A stretch of 64,000 nt of DNA from Sulfurimicrobium lacus (GTDB taxonomy: Bacteria > Pseudomonadota > Gammaproteobacteria > Burkholderiales > Sulfuricellaceae), in NCBI RefSeq assembly GCF_011764585.1, contig NZ_AP022853.1, positions 2,153,501-2,217,500 of the forward strand, in the 5' to 3' direction. A model generated the notes under the pieces. The model searched no databases and had not been told where the DNA came from. It saw only the letters and a list, made by a program, of their open reading frames with translations. Each line of letters begins with the position of its first letter. Within the stretch, counting starts at the first letter, position 1. The translations under genes were made by a program, and so were the position numbers. Shown one piece after another: positions 45,500 through 55,442 of this stretch.

Positions 45500-46393
45500 A
45501 TGCCCATGAATTTGCATGAACGTTCAAGTCGAGGTGCCTGGCACACAGTCATGATCGCCGTCGTGGTCGGGCTGTTGTGCGGCTTTGCCCCACTGGCCTC
45601 GGCTGGTGGAGAAGCGATAAGGTATTTCCCGGTCGGCCCGATTTATGAATATCGCTGGAAGTTGCTTGAACTGGCCTTGTCGCATACGCAGAAGGAAGGC
45701 GACGAGCCCTTCCAGCTGGTGCCCTACGCGGAAGATATAACCCAGAATCGCGGCATGTCCCTGCTGCAATCGGGTGAGCTCGACGTCATCGCACTGGGCA
45801 CCAATGTCGAGCGCGAGTCGCGGATGCTGCCGATCAAGATCGATATCCTGCGTGGCATCATCGGCTTCCGGCTATTGGTCATTCGCGCCGCAGATCAGGC
45901 GCGCATTGCGCGCATGGATGAAGCGGCGATACGACAGCAACTGACCTTCGGCCTCAACAGCCAGTGGGCTGACCTGCCCATACTGCAAGGCAACGGTTTC
46001 ACGGTACTGACTTCGACCAGCTATGAAAACCTCTTCGGCATGCTGGCCTCCGGCCGCTTTGATGCGTTTCCACGGGGTCTGAACGAAGCCCGTCGCGAAC
46101 TCGATCAACGCAAGCAGATTTACCCGCAACTGGCGGTAGAAAAAACCAAGGCGCTGTATTTCCCCTATCCGGTTTATTTCTGGGTCAGCAAGACGAACAC
46201 GGCACTGGCGCAACGGATCGAGCGCGGACTGAAGCTGTCGCTAGCCGACGGATCATTTCGCAAGCTCTTCGAAACCTATCACGCGGCGGAGATTGAAATG
46301 CTGGCCGGCGAGAAGCGCCTGGTCATTCGCCTGAGCAACCCCATCCTGCCGACGGGAACGGCGGAACCTGACACCCGCTGGTGGTGGCGATAG
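45500..46393 (+). CDS. Periplasmic solute-binding protein (family 3-like)
   Basis: About 297 residues with a signal peptide (MIAVVVGLLCGFAPLASA). The mature sequence has two lobes typical of amino-acid-type binding proteins (LDVIALGTNVERESRM, ILRGIIGFRLLVI, then GMLASGRFDAFPRGLNEAR and FPYPVYFWVSKTN). No ABC permease or ATPase is nearby, and the next gene is a sensor kinase, so it probably presents a ligand to that kinase. The start may be ATG 45500 or GTG 45491; the latter overlaps the porin stop. Confidence 0.75.
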   Translation: MPMNLHERSSRGAWHTVMIAVVVGLLCGFAPLASAGGEAIRYFPVGPIYEYRWKLLELALSHTQKEGDEPFQLVPYAEDITQNRGMSLLQSGELDVIALGTNVERESRMLPIKIDILRGIIGFRLLVIRAADQARIARMDEAAIRQQLTFGLNSQWADLPILQGNGFTVLTSTSYENLFGMLASGRFDAFPRGLNEARRELDQRKQIYPQLAVEKTKALYFPYPVYFWVSKTNTALAQRIERGLKLSLADGSFRKLFETYHAAEIEMLAGEKRLVIRLSNPILPTGTAEPDTRWWWR

Positions 46394-46423
46394 GATGATT
46401 TCCCTCACCCCGGAGGAAAGCTG

Positions 46424-49400
46424 ATGTTTGCCACGCAGACGCTCTCTCGTCGGCTGCTGTACACGATGTTTCCGTGGTATCTGTTGATCGCCCTGATCAT
46501 GACCGTGGCGGAACTCGCCATCCAGTACGCCAGCGTCAGTCGGAATATCGACAGCGACCTGGCCTCACTGAGCCAGACGGTTGCGCCCAGCGTCACCAAT
46601 GCCGTGTGGGAGCTGGATACCCCGAAATTGCAGTCGATCGTGCAGGGCGTGCGGAAAAATGCAATTGTCACCGGTCTCCAGATCGAATCCGCCACCGGCG
46701 AAGTCCTGCTCAGGAATGGCGAACTTCCCGCGGCGCCTGACGAGGTCGGGGGCGGTTTCCTGAGCCGCTTCAAGCAAAGCGTATTGCCGCTCACCTACCA
46801 GTCGCCGCGTGGTGAAAGCTTTCTGATCGGCCAGTTGAAAATGTACTCGAATCGCCACGTGGTTTGGGATCGAACCAAATATAGCGCTCTGGTTGTGATA
46901 CTCAATTCGATCGTCATCACCACGGCTCTCTGGCTGCTCTTTTTATGGACCATCGGTTACCGCCTCTCCAATAGTGTGACGCGCGTTGCCGCTTCGGTGA
47001 CGAGCTGGCGCTTCCAGCCCAACGATGCCCCGGTCGAGAAGATCGAATACCCGTATCAGGATGAGCTGGGTGAGCTGGTCGAAGCGTTCAACGAAAGCCT
47101 GCGGCGAAACTTCGATTCGCTGCAGGCGCTGAACGAACTGAACCACAACCTTGAAAGGATGGTGGCGTCACGCACCCAGGAGCTCTTGCAAGCCAAGGAA
47201 ATGGCTGAAGAAGCGACGCGCGCCAAGTCGGATTTTCTGGCCAACATGAGTCACGAGATCCGCACGCCGATGAATGCCATTCTCGGCATGCTCTATCTGG
47301 CCTTGAAGGGCGACCTACCGCCAGCCTTGCACAATCAGCTCACCAAAGCACAGGGTGCGGCCCATTCGCTGCTTGGCATCATCAACGATATTCTTGATTT
47401 CTCGAAAATCGAGGCGGGCAAGCTCGACATCGAACAGGTCGAATTCGGGCTCGATACGGTACTGGAGCGCTTGACTGATGCCGTCGGCTACCTGGCCGAG
47501 CACAAGGGCATCGAGTTCCTTATCCGCTACGACCCGGCCATCCCGGTGCGGATGATCGGCGACCCGCTACGCCTGGGGCAGATTTTGATCAATCTGTGCA
47601 GCAACGCGGTGAAGTTCACCGAACAGGGTGAGATCGAACTGGCTTTCCGCTGCCTCAATGCCAGCGAGACCGACATCACCATGCAGGTTTCCATCCGCGA
47701 TTCCGGCATAGGCATGTCCCCCGAGGTACAGCAAAAGCTGTTCGAGAAATTTACCCAGGCTGACCAGAGTACGACCCGGCGTTTCGGCGGCACCGGACTG
47801 GGCCTGGCGATCAGCAAGAACCTCGCCGAACTGATGGGGGGCCGCATCTGGGTCGAGGATTCGCAGCCGGGCAAGGGGACGACGATCTGCTTCACGGTTT
47901 GTCTGCAAATCGCCCAGCGGGCGCAGGCTCGCCAGCGGGAGCTGGTCGAGCAGGCGGGGCCGCTGCTCAAGGGCATTCGCGTGCTGGTGGTGGACGACAA
48001 CGAGGTTTCCCGTGAAATTCTGGCTGAGATACTGCGCTTCTTCCGGCTCGATGTCGGCACCGCGCCGAGCGGCCAGGCCGCCATCGAGGCACTCCGGGCT
48101 GCCGCCGCCAGCCCCTACGATCTGGTCTTGATGGACTGGCGGATGCCCGGCATGAATGGCGACGAAGCGGTGCAGCGCATCCATCGCGATGCCTCGCTCC
48201 CTGTTCAGCCGAAGATTGTCATCGTTACCGCCTATGGCCGCGAGGACGTGCTTCGCCTGGCCGAACAGGCGGGCGTCGATGGCATCCTGATCAAGCCGGT
48301 GTCGCCCTCGGTTCTGCTCGATACGGCGCTGACGGTGCTGGGACGGGGACGTATCTTCGAGGAAGACGACAAGCGCCGTGCGCTCACACCGGAGGAGCTC
48401 CCGGCGAGCGGTCAACTGGCCGGCGCCCGGCTGCTGCTGGTCGAAGACAATGACATCAACCGCGAATTCGCCACTGAACTGCTGCTTAGCGAAGGCATCG
48501 AGATCGACGAGGCGGTCAATGGCCTGGAGGCTGTCGAGAAGGTACAAGCCCGCGACTACGATGGGGTGCTGATGGATATTCAGATGCCAGTGATGGATGG
48601 CCTTGACGCGGCGCGGCACATTCGAGCGCTGGCCGATGCTCCCGGAGGCGAACGCTTTGCCAGCCTGCCGATCATCGCCATGACCGCCCTGGCCATGGCC
48701 CACGATGCCGAAAAGAGCGAAGCGGCTGGCATGAACGACCATATCACCAAGCCGATCGCGCCGGATCGCCTGATGGCGTCCCTGGCCAAGTGGGTGAAGC
48801 TGCCGGCCGACCGCGCCGGCCGGTCGAAGGCCATGGTGAGTGCGCCGCCAGTAGGCGAACTGCCGGCCGACCTGCTGGCGATGACCAGTCTCGATACGCG
48901 TGAAGGTGTCCGCCGCATCGGCGGCAAGGCCGAAGCCTATCGCAAGCAGTTGCGCCGTTTCCGCGAAAACTATCCCGATGCCATCGCCAAGTTGCGGCGT
49001 CTGGCCGCCGAGGGGAGCCAGGTGCAGGCCGAAGAATATTGCCATGCCCTGAAAGGCCTGACCGGTAACATCGGCGCGCATGCGCTGTATGAAATGCTGG
49101 GGGCCATCGACGCGCAGCTCAGGAAGGGCGATACACCCGATGGTGCGACCTTTGATGAAGCGGATGCACTGTTGCAGCGGACGATGGGCGAGATCGCCGG
49201 GTTGAGCAGTCTCCCGCTGCCGGTGCCGTCACACGGTGCCGAGCCGATGGCGCCTGAGGCAATGCAGATTTTGCTGGTCGGGCTGGAAAATGCGCTGGAA
49301 TTTGATCTGGGGGCTGTCGAAGCCTTGCTCGCGGAGTTGCGTGCCGGTGTGGCCGGAACCCCGCTTGAAGCTGAAATTGTTGCTATTGCCGCCCTGGCTG

Positions 49401-49474
49401 ATATCTTTGATATAGACGCGGCGCGGGCGAAGGTGAAGAAACTGGAAGCGCTACAACAGGAGCAGAAGTCATGA
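46424..49474 (+). CDS. Hybrid histidine kinase, HisKA-HATPase-REC-REC-HPt
   Basis: 1016 residues. TM1 (about 10-32), a 120-residue periplasmic segment, TM2 (about 155-178), HAMP (180-235), a coiled coil, HisKA with phospho-His277 (SHEIRTP), an HATPase domain ([11 protein letters not shown]), receiver 1 with Asp571 (MDWRMPG), receiver 2 with Asp718 (MDIQMP) and an HPt with His874 (CHALKGL). All phosphorelay residues are present. GGAGGAAAG precedes the ATG. It shares ATGA with the next gene. The periplasmic part could read the upstream binding protein, in the manner of other two-component systems with solute-binding partners. Confidence 0.92.
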   Translation: MFATQTLSRRLLYTMFPWYLLIALIMTVAELAIQYASVSRNIDSDLASLSQTVAPSVTNAVWELDTPKLQSIVQGVRKNAIVTGLQIESATGEVLLRNGELPAAPDEVGGGFLSRFKQSVLPLTYQSPRGESFLIGQLKMYSNRHVVWDRTKYSALVVILNSIVITTALWLLFLWTIGYRLSNSVTRVAASVTSWRFQPNDAPVEKIEYPYQDELGELVEAFNESLRRNFDSLQALNELNHNLERMVASRTQELLQAKEMAEEATRAKSDFLANMSHEIRTPMNAILGMLYLALKGDLPPALHNQLTKAQGAAHSLLGIINDILDFSKIEAGKLDIEQVEFGLDTVLERLTDAVGYLAEHKGIEFLIRYDPAIPVRMIGDPLRLGQILINLCSNAVKFTEQGEIELAFRCLNASETDITMQVSIRDSGIGMSPEVQQKLFEKFTQADQSTTRRFGGTGLGLAISKNLAELMGGRIWVEDSQPGKGTTICFTVCLQIAQRAQARQRELVEQAGPLLKGIRVLVVDDNEVSREILAEILRFFRLDVGTAPSGQAAIEALRAAAASPYDLVLMDWRMPGMNGDEAVQRIHRDASLPVQPKIVIVTAYGREDVLRLAEQAGVDGILIKPVSPSVLLDTALTVLGRGRIFEEDDKRRALTPEELPASGQLAGARLLLVEDNDINREFATELLLSEGIEIDEAVNGLEAVEKVQARDYDGVLMDIQMPVMDGLDAARHIRALADAPGGERFASLPIIAMTALAMAHDAEKSEAAGMNDHITKPIAPDRLMASLAKWVKLPADRAGRSKAMVSAPPVGELPADLLAMTSLDTREGVRRIGGKAEAYRKQLRRFRENYPDAIAKLRRLAAEGSQVQAEEYCHALKGLTGNIGAHALYEMLGAIDAQLRKGDTPDGATFDEADALLQRTMGEIAGLSSLPLPVPSHGAEPMAPEAMQILLVGLENALEFDLGAVEALLAELRAGVAGTPLEAEIVAIAALADIFDIDAARAKVKKLEALQQEQKS

Positions 49475-52071
49475 ACGAACATGCCAATGGATCGACGGAC
49501 GAGCGTCCCCGTCTCCTGATCGTCGACGACGTGCATGAGAACCTGCACGCGCTGATGAACATCCTGCGCGACGACTATGCGATCTCCGCCGCCACCAGCG
49601 GCGAGAAGGCGCTTGAGTTGGCACGGCGCCTGCCGCGGCCCGACCTGATTCTGCTCGATATCAAGATGCCCGGGATGGATGGTTATTCGGTACTGTCGGC
49701 ACTCAAGATCGATGCTGCCACGGCTGAAATCCCGGTCATCTTCATCACCGCCTTGTCCGAGGCAGCAGACGAGGCGCAAGGCCTGGCGCTGGGTGCCGTC
49801 GACTACATTGCCAAGCCGGTCAATCCAGATCTGCTCAAGGCAAGGGTGCGCAACCAACTCGAATTGAAGCGCTACCGCATGCACCCCGTGATGTTCGATA
49901 TCGCGGCACATGCCGATCCGTCACACCCCCCCTCGCTGCTAGTGGTGGACGATATTCCGGAAAATATCCATGAGTTGCTTGAAGCGCTCAAGGGCGAGTA
50001 CCGCATCATGGTCGCCAGCACTGGAGCCAAGGCGCTAGAGGTTTTGCAGGGCGCCGTACTGCCGGATCTCGTTCTGCTCGACATCATGATGCCGGAAATG
50101 GATGGCTACGAAATATGCCGTCGCATCAAGGCGTTGCCGCAGGGGAGTCGCATACCTGTCATCTTTGTCACTGTTGTCGACGCCACCGAGGAAAAGGTAA
50201 GGGGCTTCGAACTGGGTGCCGCCGACTACATTACCAAACCCTTCGATATCGACGAAGTACGGGCGCGTATTCGCACGCACCTGGAACTCGCGCGCCTGCG
50301 GTTGTTTCTTGAAGATCTAGTCGCGCAGCGCACCGCCTTGTTGCAGGTCAGCGAAGATAAATACCGCACCCTTGCCCATCGCGATCCGCTCACCGGCCTG
50401 CCCAATCGGGTCCTTTTCGCTGAACTGCTGGAACACGCGATTCTGCACGCCGAGCACAATCAAAGCCAATTCGCCCTGCTCAATATCGATCTCGACAACT
50501 TCGCGACAATCAACGAAAGCCTCGGCCACAGCCTGGGTGACCAGCTATTGATCGAAGTGGGCAGACGGTTGCAAAAACTATTGCCGGAAAGCGATCTGAT
50601 TGCCCGTATCGCAGGAGACGAATTCAATATCATTCTGGATCGTACGGAGGGCATGCCGTGGATCGATCTACTGGCGCAGCGCATGATCGATGCCCTGGCG
50701 GCCCCCTTCGTACTCAATAGCCACAGCATTTATGTCGGTGCCAGCATCGGCATTGCCCTCTATCCATCTGATGGTGCCAATGCGGAAACCTTGCAAAGCA
50801 ACGCCGATACGGCGTTGCACCAAGCCAAGACGCAAGGCCGCGGTATCCTGCGCTTTTTCTCGCCGGAGATGGGCCTGCGGGCGAAACATCGACTGACGCT
50901 TGAGGCGGAACTTCGCCAAGCGCTGGAACGCAGTGAGCTGCACGTCTATTACCAGCCGCAGGTGGATTTGATCAGCGGCGAAATCATCGGTCTCGAGGCA
51001 CTGGTGCGCTGGCAGCACCCGGAGCGCGGGCTGGTTCCGCCCGGTGAATTCATACCTTTGGCAGAGGAAAGCGGGCTGGTCGTGCCCTTGGGTGACTGGG
51101 TGCTGCGCGAAACCTGCAGGCAAATCAAGCAGTGGACGGAGAGCGGACTGGCGCCCCGCCAAACGGCAGTGAATATTTCCGCCGTGCAGTTGAGTCGGGG
51201 GCACCTGGTCGAATCGATCAAGGAAGTCCTGGCGGAAACCGGCATCGCGCCACAACAGCTGGAACTCGAGATTACCGAAAGCTTCGTAATAGTGGACCGG
51301 GACCAGTCCTTCAAAGCACTGGCGGAACTAAAGGCGCTCGGCATACGCCTGTCGATCGATGATTTCGGTACCGGCTATTCCTCCCTGGGCTATCTGCAGC
51401 AGCTTGAGGTGGACAAGCTGAAGGTGGATATCTCCTTCGTCCGCAATATGACCACGAACATGGGCAGTGCCTCCATCGTCAAGGCGGTCATCGCGCTGGG
51501 CCACAGCCTAGGGCTTGAAGTCATCGCCGAAGGCGTGGAAGATGCGGGGCAGGCGCGCTACCTGCGTTCGCTGCGTTGCGATGTCATGCAGGGATACCTG
51601 ATCAGTCGACCGATGCCTGCCGAAGAAACGACGCGCTTCTTGGCATCTTTCCAGCCGACGCGAATACCCGTTGATAACGAAGCGATGTCCACGCTGTTGC
51701 TGGTGGACGACGAGCCTGGCATCCTTGCCTCCCTCTCGCGGCTTTTGCGGCGCGAGAACTATCGCATCCTGACCGCCTCCAGTTGCGAAGAAGCGCTGGC
51801 GCAACTGGCCGAACACCAGGTCGGTGTGATCATCATCGACCAGCGCATGCCTGGCATGAGCGGCACGGAATTGCTCGCCCGTGCCCGCAGCATGCACCCC
51901 AAGACAGTGCGCATGGTGCTCTCAGGCTACACGGCCTTGGATAGTCTGGCCGAAGCGATCAATCGTGGGGAAATCTATAAATTCCTCACCAAGCCCTGGG
52001 ACGATGCCGAACTGGTCCATACCGTTCGCGATGCTTTCCGCCATTACAGTGAATCGACCGACCCATCTTGA
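49471..52071 (+). CDS. REC-REC-GGDEF-EAL-REC response regulator
   Basis: 866 residues. Receivers: Asp63 (LLDIKMPG), Asp204 (LLDIMMPE) and a C-terminal one with Asp790 (IIDQRMPG). Between them a GGDEF domain reads AGDEF at 381-385 and its inhibitory-site Arg is Pro (PESD), so cyclase activity and feedback are doubtful. The EAL domain is complete (EAL 509-511, [15 protein letters not shown]), so phosphodiesterase output is likely. Its start overlaps the kinase stop by four bases. Phosphoryl transfer from the HPt to one or more receivers is the natural reading. The same C-terminal receiver type is found in the protein at 29124. Confidence 0.92.
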   Translation: MNEHANGSTDERPRLLIVDDVHENLHALMNILRDDYAISAATSGEKALELARRLPRPDLILLDIKMPGMDGYSVLSALKIDAATAEIPVIFITALSEAADEAQGLALGAVDYIAKPVNPDLLKARVRNQLELKRYRMHPVMFDIAAHADPSHPPSLLVVDDIPENIHELLEALKGEYRIMVASTGAKALEVLQGAVLPDLVLLDIMMPEMDGYEICRRIKALPQGSRIPVIFVTVVDATEEKVRGFELGAADYITKPFDIDEVRARIRTHLELARLRLFLEDLVAQRTALLQVSEDKYRTLAHRDPLTGLPNRVLFAELLEHAILHAEHNQSQFALLNIDLDNFATINESLGHSLGDQLLIEVGRRLQKLLPESDLIARIAGDEFNIILDRTEGMPWIDLLAQRMIDALAAPFVLNSHSIYVGASIGIALYPSDGANAETLQSNADTALHQAKTQGRGILRFFSPEMGLRAKHRLTLEAELRQALERSELHVYYQPQVDLISGEIIGLEALVRWQHPERGLVPPGEFIPLAEESGLVVPLGDWVLRETCRQIKQWTESGLAPRQTAVNISAVQLSRGHLVESIKEVLAETGIAPQQLELEITESFVIVDRDQSFKALAELKALGIRLSIDDFGTGYSSLGYLQQLEVDKLKVDISFVRNMTTNMGSASIVKAVIALGHSLGLEVIAEGVEDAGQARYLRSLRCDVMQGYLISRPMPAEETTRFLASFQPTRIPVDNEAMSTLLLVDDEPGILASLSRLLRRENYRILTASSCEEALAQLAEHQVGVIIIDQRMPGMSGTELLARARSMHPKTVRMVLSGYTALDSLAEAINRGEIYKFLTKPWDDAELVHTVRDAFRHYSESTDPS

Positions 52072-52085
52072 GGCTATATTTGCAA

Positions 52086-52118
52086 CTACTTGCAGTTGGG
52101 GATGCCGTAGAGTTTCAT
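52086..52118 (-). pseudogene. Ten-codon fragment of the ArsC/YffB-like gene
   Basis: Reads MKLYGIPNCK then stop. It starts in an ATGA overlap with the amidotransferase gene, exactly as a real downstream gene would. It matches the first nine codons of the intact gene at 43912 at protein level but differs at three third positions, so the duplication is not recent. It marks the right border of the plus-strand cassette. Confidence 0.65.
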
Positions 52119-53896
52119 AAGGTATCTATATTGAGTTGCAGCCATAGTTCCAGCAGCGCCAGATGCCACAGCTTGCTGCCCTGGAGCGGGGTGAAATAGG
52201 CTTCCGGCTGTGCCAGCAGCTTGTTCACGTAGGGACGGTTGTACAGGCCGCGCTTGATGCACGCATCGGACAGCAGGATGTCGCGCATGAAATCGAGGAA
52301 CGCGCCGCGCACGTGCTTCAGGGCGGGCAGCGGGAAGTAGCCCTTGGGGCGGTCGATCACGGCGTCGGGCAGAAGGCTGCGCGACATGGCCTTGAGCGGG
52401 AACTTGCCTTCGTGCCGGAGCTTGAGCTCGGGCGGCATCCTGGCGGCTAGTTCGACCACCTCGTGGTCGAGGAACGGCACGCGGGCTTCCAGCCCCCACG
52501 CCATGGTCATGTTGTCCACGCGCTTGACCGGGTCGTCGACGATCAGCGTGGTGGCGTCGAAACGCAGCACCTGGTCGAGGAAGGTATCGGCCCCGGGCCG
52601 GGCGAGTTCGCGCGCCACCAGTTCGGAAGTGGCATCCGGTCCGTGGTAGCGTTCCGCTATCATTTCCAGGTATTCGGCATGGCTGCGGTCGAAATAATGC
52701 GGCGCAAAACGCTGCAGCGGGGTGCCGCTGGCGGCCTGCATGCGCGGATACCAGAAGTAGCCGCCGAACACTTCGTCGGCGCCCTGGCCGGACAGCACCA
52801 CCTTCACTTCCTGCGACACCTGCTCGCCGAGCAGGTAAAAAGCCACGGCGTCCTGGCCGACCATCGGTTCAGCCATGTTGGTCACTGCCTCGGGCAGGCG
52901 GCGCAACACCTCCGAGTTGGGAATGAGGAATTTATGGTGGCGCGTCTTGAAATGGGACGCCACCATGTCGGAAAACTCGAACTCGTCGGCTTTTTCGGCG
53001 CCTTCGCCGACATCCTCGAAGCCCACCGAGAAGGTCAGCAGATGCTCGACATGATCGGCCAGCAAGCCCACCAGCAGGCTCGAATCCAGCCCGCCGGAGA
53101 GCAGCACGCCCACCGGCACGTCCGAGGCCAGGCGATGACGCTCCACCGCGCGCGCCAGCACGTGGCGGGTGGCATCGAGCCAGTCACGTTCGGACAGGGT
53201 GCGTTGCGGCCGCGTGGCGTCGAGTGTCCAGTAGGTCCGCAGCGTCGTCTTGCCTTCGCTGTTGATGCTCAGCGTGGTGGCCGGCGGCAGCTTTCTGACG
53301 CCGTTGAGAATGGTGCGCGGCGCCGGCACCACGGCATGGAGCGTGAAATGATGGTGCAATGCGATCGGGTCGAGCGAAGTGTCCACGCCGCCGCCCGCGA
53401 GCAGCGCCTGCGTGCTGGAGGCAAAGCGCAGGGTGTTGCTTTGCAGCGAATAATAGAGCGGCTTGATGCCGAAGCGGTCGCGCGCCATGAACAGCGTGAG
53501 GTGGCGCATGTCCCAGATCGCGAAGGCGAACATGCCATAGAAACGCTCCACGCATTTCTCGCCCCAGGCATGGTAGGCCTTGATGATGACTTCGCTGTCG
53601 CCGTCCGAGAAGAACTCGTAACCCAGCCCGACAAGTTCCGCTCTTAACGCTTTGTAATTATAGATTGTTCCATTGAATACGAGGGCAAGCTTGAGGACCT
53701 TGTCGACCATCGGCTGGTTGGCGTGATCGGACAGATCGATGATGGCGAGACGGCGATGCCCGAAACCCAGCAGGCCATCGGTAATGATGCCCTCGTGGTC
53801 CGGCCCGCGCCGTGCAAGCTTGTCCGCCATCCGCCGGATGACGGCGATGTCGGAAGGCGCGCCGTCGAGGCGCAGTTCACCGCAGATTCCGCACAT
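52115..53896 (-). CDS. asnO: Asparagine-synthase-like amidotransferase, N-acetylglutaminylglutamine type (AsnO-like)
   Basis: 593 residues. Class II glutaminase domain with nucleophile Cys2 (MCGICGELR) and a synthetase domain with the pyrophosphate loop SGGLDSS. The stretches LAGGGVDTSLDPIALHHH and LHAVVPAPRTILNGVRKLPPAT are close to the amidotransferases that make the osmoprotectant N-acetylglutaminylglutamine amide, rather than general AsnB. The usual partner (the acetyltransferase/ligase that makes the dipeptide) is not in this window. A role in osmotic protection would fit the glucan synthase and OsmY-like genes. It could still be a general asparagine synthetase. Confidence 0.78.
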   Translation of the reverse strand: MCGICGELRLDGAPSDIAVIRRMADKLARRGPDHEGIITDGLLGFGHRRLAIIDLSDHANQPMVDKVLKLALVFNGTIYNYKALRAELVGLGYEFFSDGDSEVIIKAYHAWGEKCVERFYGMFAFAIWDMRHLTLFMARDRFGIKPLYYSLQSNTLRFASSTQALLAGGGVDTSLDPIALHHHFTLHAVVPAPRTILNGVRKLPPATTLSINSEGKTTLRTYWTLDATRPQRTLSERDWLDATRHVLARAVERHRLASDVPVGVLLSGGLDSSLLVGLLADHVEHLLTFSVGFEDVGEGAEKADEFEFSDMVASHFKTRHHKFLIPNSEVLRRLPEAVTNMAEPMVGQDAVAFYLLGEQVSQEVKVVLSGQGADEVFGGYFWYPRMQAASGTPLQRFAPHYFDRSHAEYLEMIAERYHGPDATSELVARELARPGADTFLDQVLRFDATTLIVDDPVKRVDNMTMAWGLEARVPFLDHEVVELAARMPPELKLRHEGKFPLKAMSRSLLPDAVIDRPKGYFPLPALKHVRGAFLDFMRDILLSDACIKRGLYNRPYVNKLLAQPEAYFTPLQGSKLWHLALLELWLQLNIDTL

Positions 53897-53952
53897 GGTT
53901 ATTTTTCCTGGGTGGCTTGTACGTGGCGCCTAGCGTTCATCAAGTTTATGGT

Positions 53953-54219
53953 TCATTCGTAGTGGCTCCACAAGCGGAGCACCTTGACGACATGCTCTTC
54001 GTCGAGAACCTGGTAAACCAGACGGTGCTGAATGTTGATACGCCGCGAGTATGCACCGTTAAGGTCTCCAACCAGTTTCTCGAATGGCGGAGGGTTCTGA
54101 AAGGGGTTGGCAACCAGAATGGCCAACAACTCCTGCGCTTTCTGCTTGAGGCCAGCGGCTGCAAGCTTCTTTGCATCGTTTTGCGCTTGCTTGGTATAGA
54201 CAAGTTGCCACGTCACCAA
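53953..54219 (-). CDS. yoeB: YoeB/Txe-type mRNA-cutting toxin
   Basis: 88-residue ribosome-dependent endoribonuclease of a type II toxin-antitoxin pair. The family core is present: YTKQAQNDAKKL, the basic stretch SRRINIQHRLVYQV and the C-terminal LWSHYE, which carries the conserved His-Tyr. It overlaps the antitoxin gene by seven bases, with antitoxin first. The antitoxin binds and inhibits it; the pair may stabilise this part of the chromosome or act under stress. Confidence 0.9.
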   Translation of the reverse strand: MVTWQLVYTKQAQNDAKKLAAAGLKQKAQELLAILVANPFQNPPPFEKLVGDLNGAYSRRINIQHRLVYQVLDEEHVVKVLRLWSHYE

Positions 54220-54455
54220 TCAAGCTCCCGGGTGCACTCGTCAAGCGAGGTTTTAAGCCCCTCGACAATGGATTCCCTCATGCCGGGAACCGACAGCAGA
54301 AATAGCGATTCCTGGATCGAAGCCCAATCCTGTTCCGAAAGCAGAACGGCATTTGCCCGCTTACCGGTAATCAGGATGGGCTCATGAGACGAAGCCGCAT
54401 CATCCATGAGGCGATAGAGCTTTGAGCGCGCTTCGCTTGCCGTGATGGTCGTCAT
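54213..54455 (-). CDS. yefM: YefM/Phd-type antitoxin
   Basis: 80 residues from ATG 54455 (GAGGAG six bases upstream). The N-terminal MTTITASEARSKLYRLMDDA is the Phd/YefM DNA-binding fold; the C-terminal part (LFLLSVPGMRESIVEGL to ELDW) wraps the toxin. Complexes of this kind repress their own promoter, and a perfect inverted repeat lies 29 bp upstream at 54484. A longer reading from 54551 is not supported. Confidence 0.9.
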   Translation of the reverse strand: MTTITASEARSKLYRLMDDAASSHEPILITGKRANAVLLSEQDWASIQESLFLLSVPGMRESIVEGLKTSLDECTRELDW

Positions 54456-54483
54456 GACTAATCTCCTCATGTCAAAACATAAG

Positions 54484-54501
54484 CGTACGCCTTTGCGTAC
54501 G
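54484..54501. promoter_or_regulatory. Probable YefM/YoeB operator
   Basis: Perfect inverted repeat CGTACGC-CTTT-GCGTACG, directly upstream of the antitoxin start. YefM operators in E. coli are also short TGTACA-type palindromes, so autoregulation is likely. Confidence 0.6.
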
Positions 54502-54521
54502 AATGTCAATGCGGGAGGATC

Positions 54522-54596
54522 GTAGGGTGCAATAACCAACGGGCATTGCACCGGATGACATATTGGCGCGTTGCCCGTTTGGTTATTGCACCCTAC
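54522..54596. repeat. GTAGGGTGCAATAACC terminal inverted repeat element
   Basis: A 75-bp unit with arms GTAGGGTGCAATAACCAA (54522-54539) and its reverse complement (about 54579-54596), with a further CGGGCA/TGCCCG pair. It resembles REP/MITE-like intergenic units that begin GTAGGGTGC in many proteobacteria and cyanobacteria. It ends ten bases after the dapD stop. Confidence 0.7.
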
Positions 54597-54605
54597 ATCA
54601 AGCTG

Positions 54606-55427
54606 TTAAATCCCGCGCAACAGTTCGTTGATGCCGACCTTGGAGCGGGTCTTTTCGTCGACTTTCTTGACGATCACCGCGCAGTACAGGCTGTAGCTGC
54701 CGTCCTTGGACGGCAGATTGCCGGACACCACCACCGAGCCCGCGGGTATGCGTCCGTATGTGACTTCGCCGGTTTCGCGGTCGTAGATCTTGGTGGACTG
54801 GCCGATGTAGACGCCCATGGAAATCACGCTGTTGTCTTCAACGATCACGCCTTCCACCACTTCCGAGCGCGCGCCGATGAAGCAGTTGTCGCCGATGATG
54901 GTGGGGTTGGCCTGCACCGGTTCGAGCACGCCGCCGATGCCGACGCCGCCGGAGAGATGCACGTTCTTGCCGATCTGGGCGCAGGAACCGACGGTAGCCC
55001 AGGTGTCGACCATGGTGCCTTCGTCGACGTAGGCGCCGATGTTGATGTAGGAGGGCATCAGCACCACGTTCTTGCCGATGAAGGAGCCCTTGCGCGCGGC
55101 GGCGGGCGGCACGACGCGGAAGCCGCCTTCGCGGAAGTCCTTGGAGTTGTAGTCGGCGAACTTGGACGGCACTTTGTCGAAGTAGTTGGTGAAACCACCC
55201 TTGATAAAGAAGTTGTCTTCCAGGCGGAAGGACAGCAGCACGGCTTTTTTCAGCCACTGGTGGGTAACCCATGCGCCTTCCACCTTGGAGGCCACGCGCA
55301 GCTGTCCCTTGTCGAGCATTTCCAGCACGCTGTCGACCGCGTCCTTGACCTTGGTTTCGACATTGCGCGGGGTGATTTCGGCGCGGCGTTCAAATGCTTC
55401 TTCGATGATGCTTTGCAATTCTTGCAT
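54606..55427 (-). CDS. dapD: Tetrahydrodipicolinate N-succinyltransferase
   Basis: Second step of the succinylase branch of lysine and meso-diaminopimelate synthesis: transfers succinyl from succinyl-CoA to tetrahydrodipicolinate. 273 residues with a helical N-terminal domain and a left-handed hexapeptide beta-helix (repeats such as [34 protein letters not shown] and [18 protein letters not shown]). It ends [11 protein letters not shown], near the family C-terminus. Lies 15 bp after dapC. Confidence 0.96.
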   Translation of the reverse strand: MQELQSIIEEAFERRAEITPRNVETKVKDAVDSVLEMLDKGQLRVASKVEGAWVTHQWLKKAVLLSFRLEDNFFIKGGFTNYFDKVPSKFADYNSKDFREGGFRVVPPAAARKGSFIGKNVVLMPSYINIGAYVDEGTMVDTWATVGSCAQIGKNVHLSGGVGIGGVLEPVQANPTIIGDNCFIGARSEVVEGVIVEDNSVISMGVYIGQSTKIYDRETGEVTYGRIPAGSVVVSGNLPSKDGSYSLYCAVIVKKVDEKTRSKVGINELLRGI

Positions 55428-55442
55428 GATTTATCCCGGGTT

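Noticed and set aside
47567-49081. 504-codon minus-strand frame opposite the hybrid kinase
   Set aside because: Shadow frame; the kinase frame contains all catalytic motifs.
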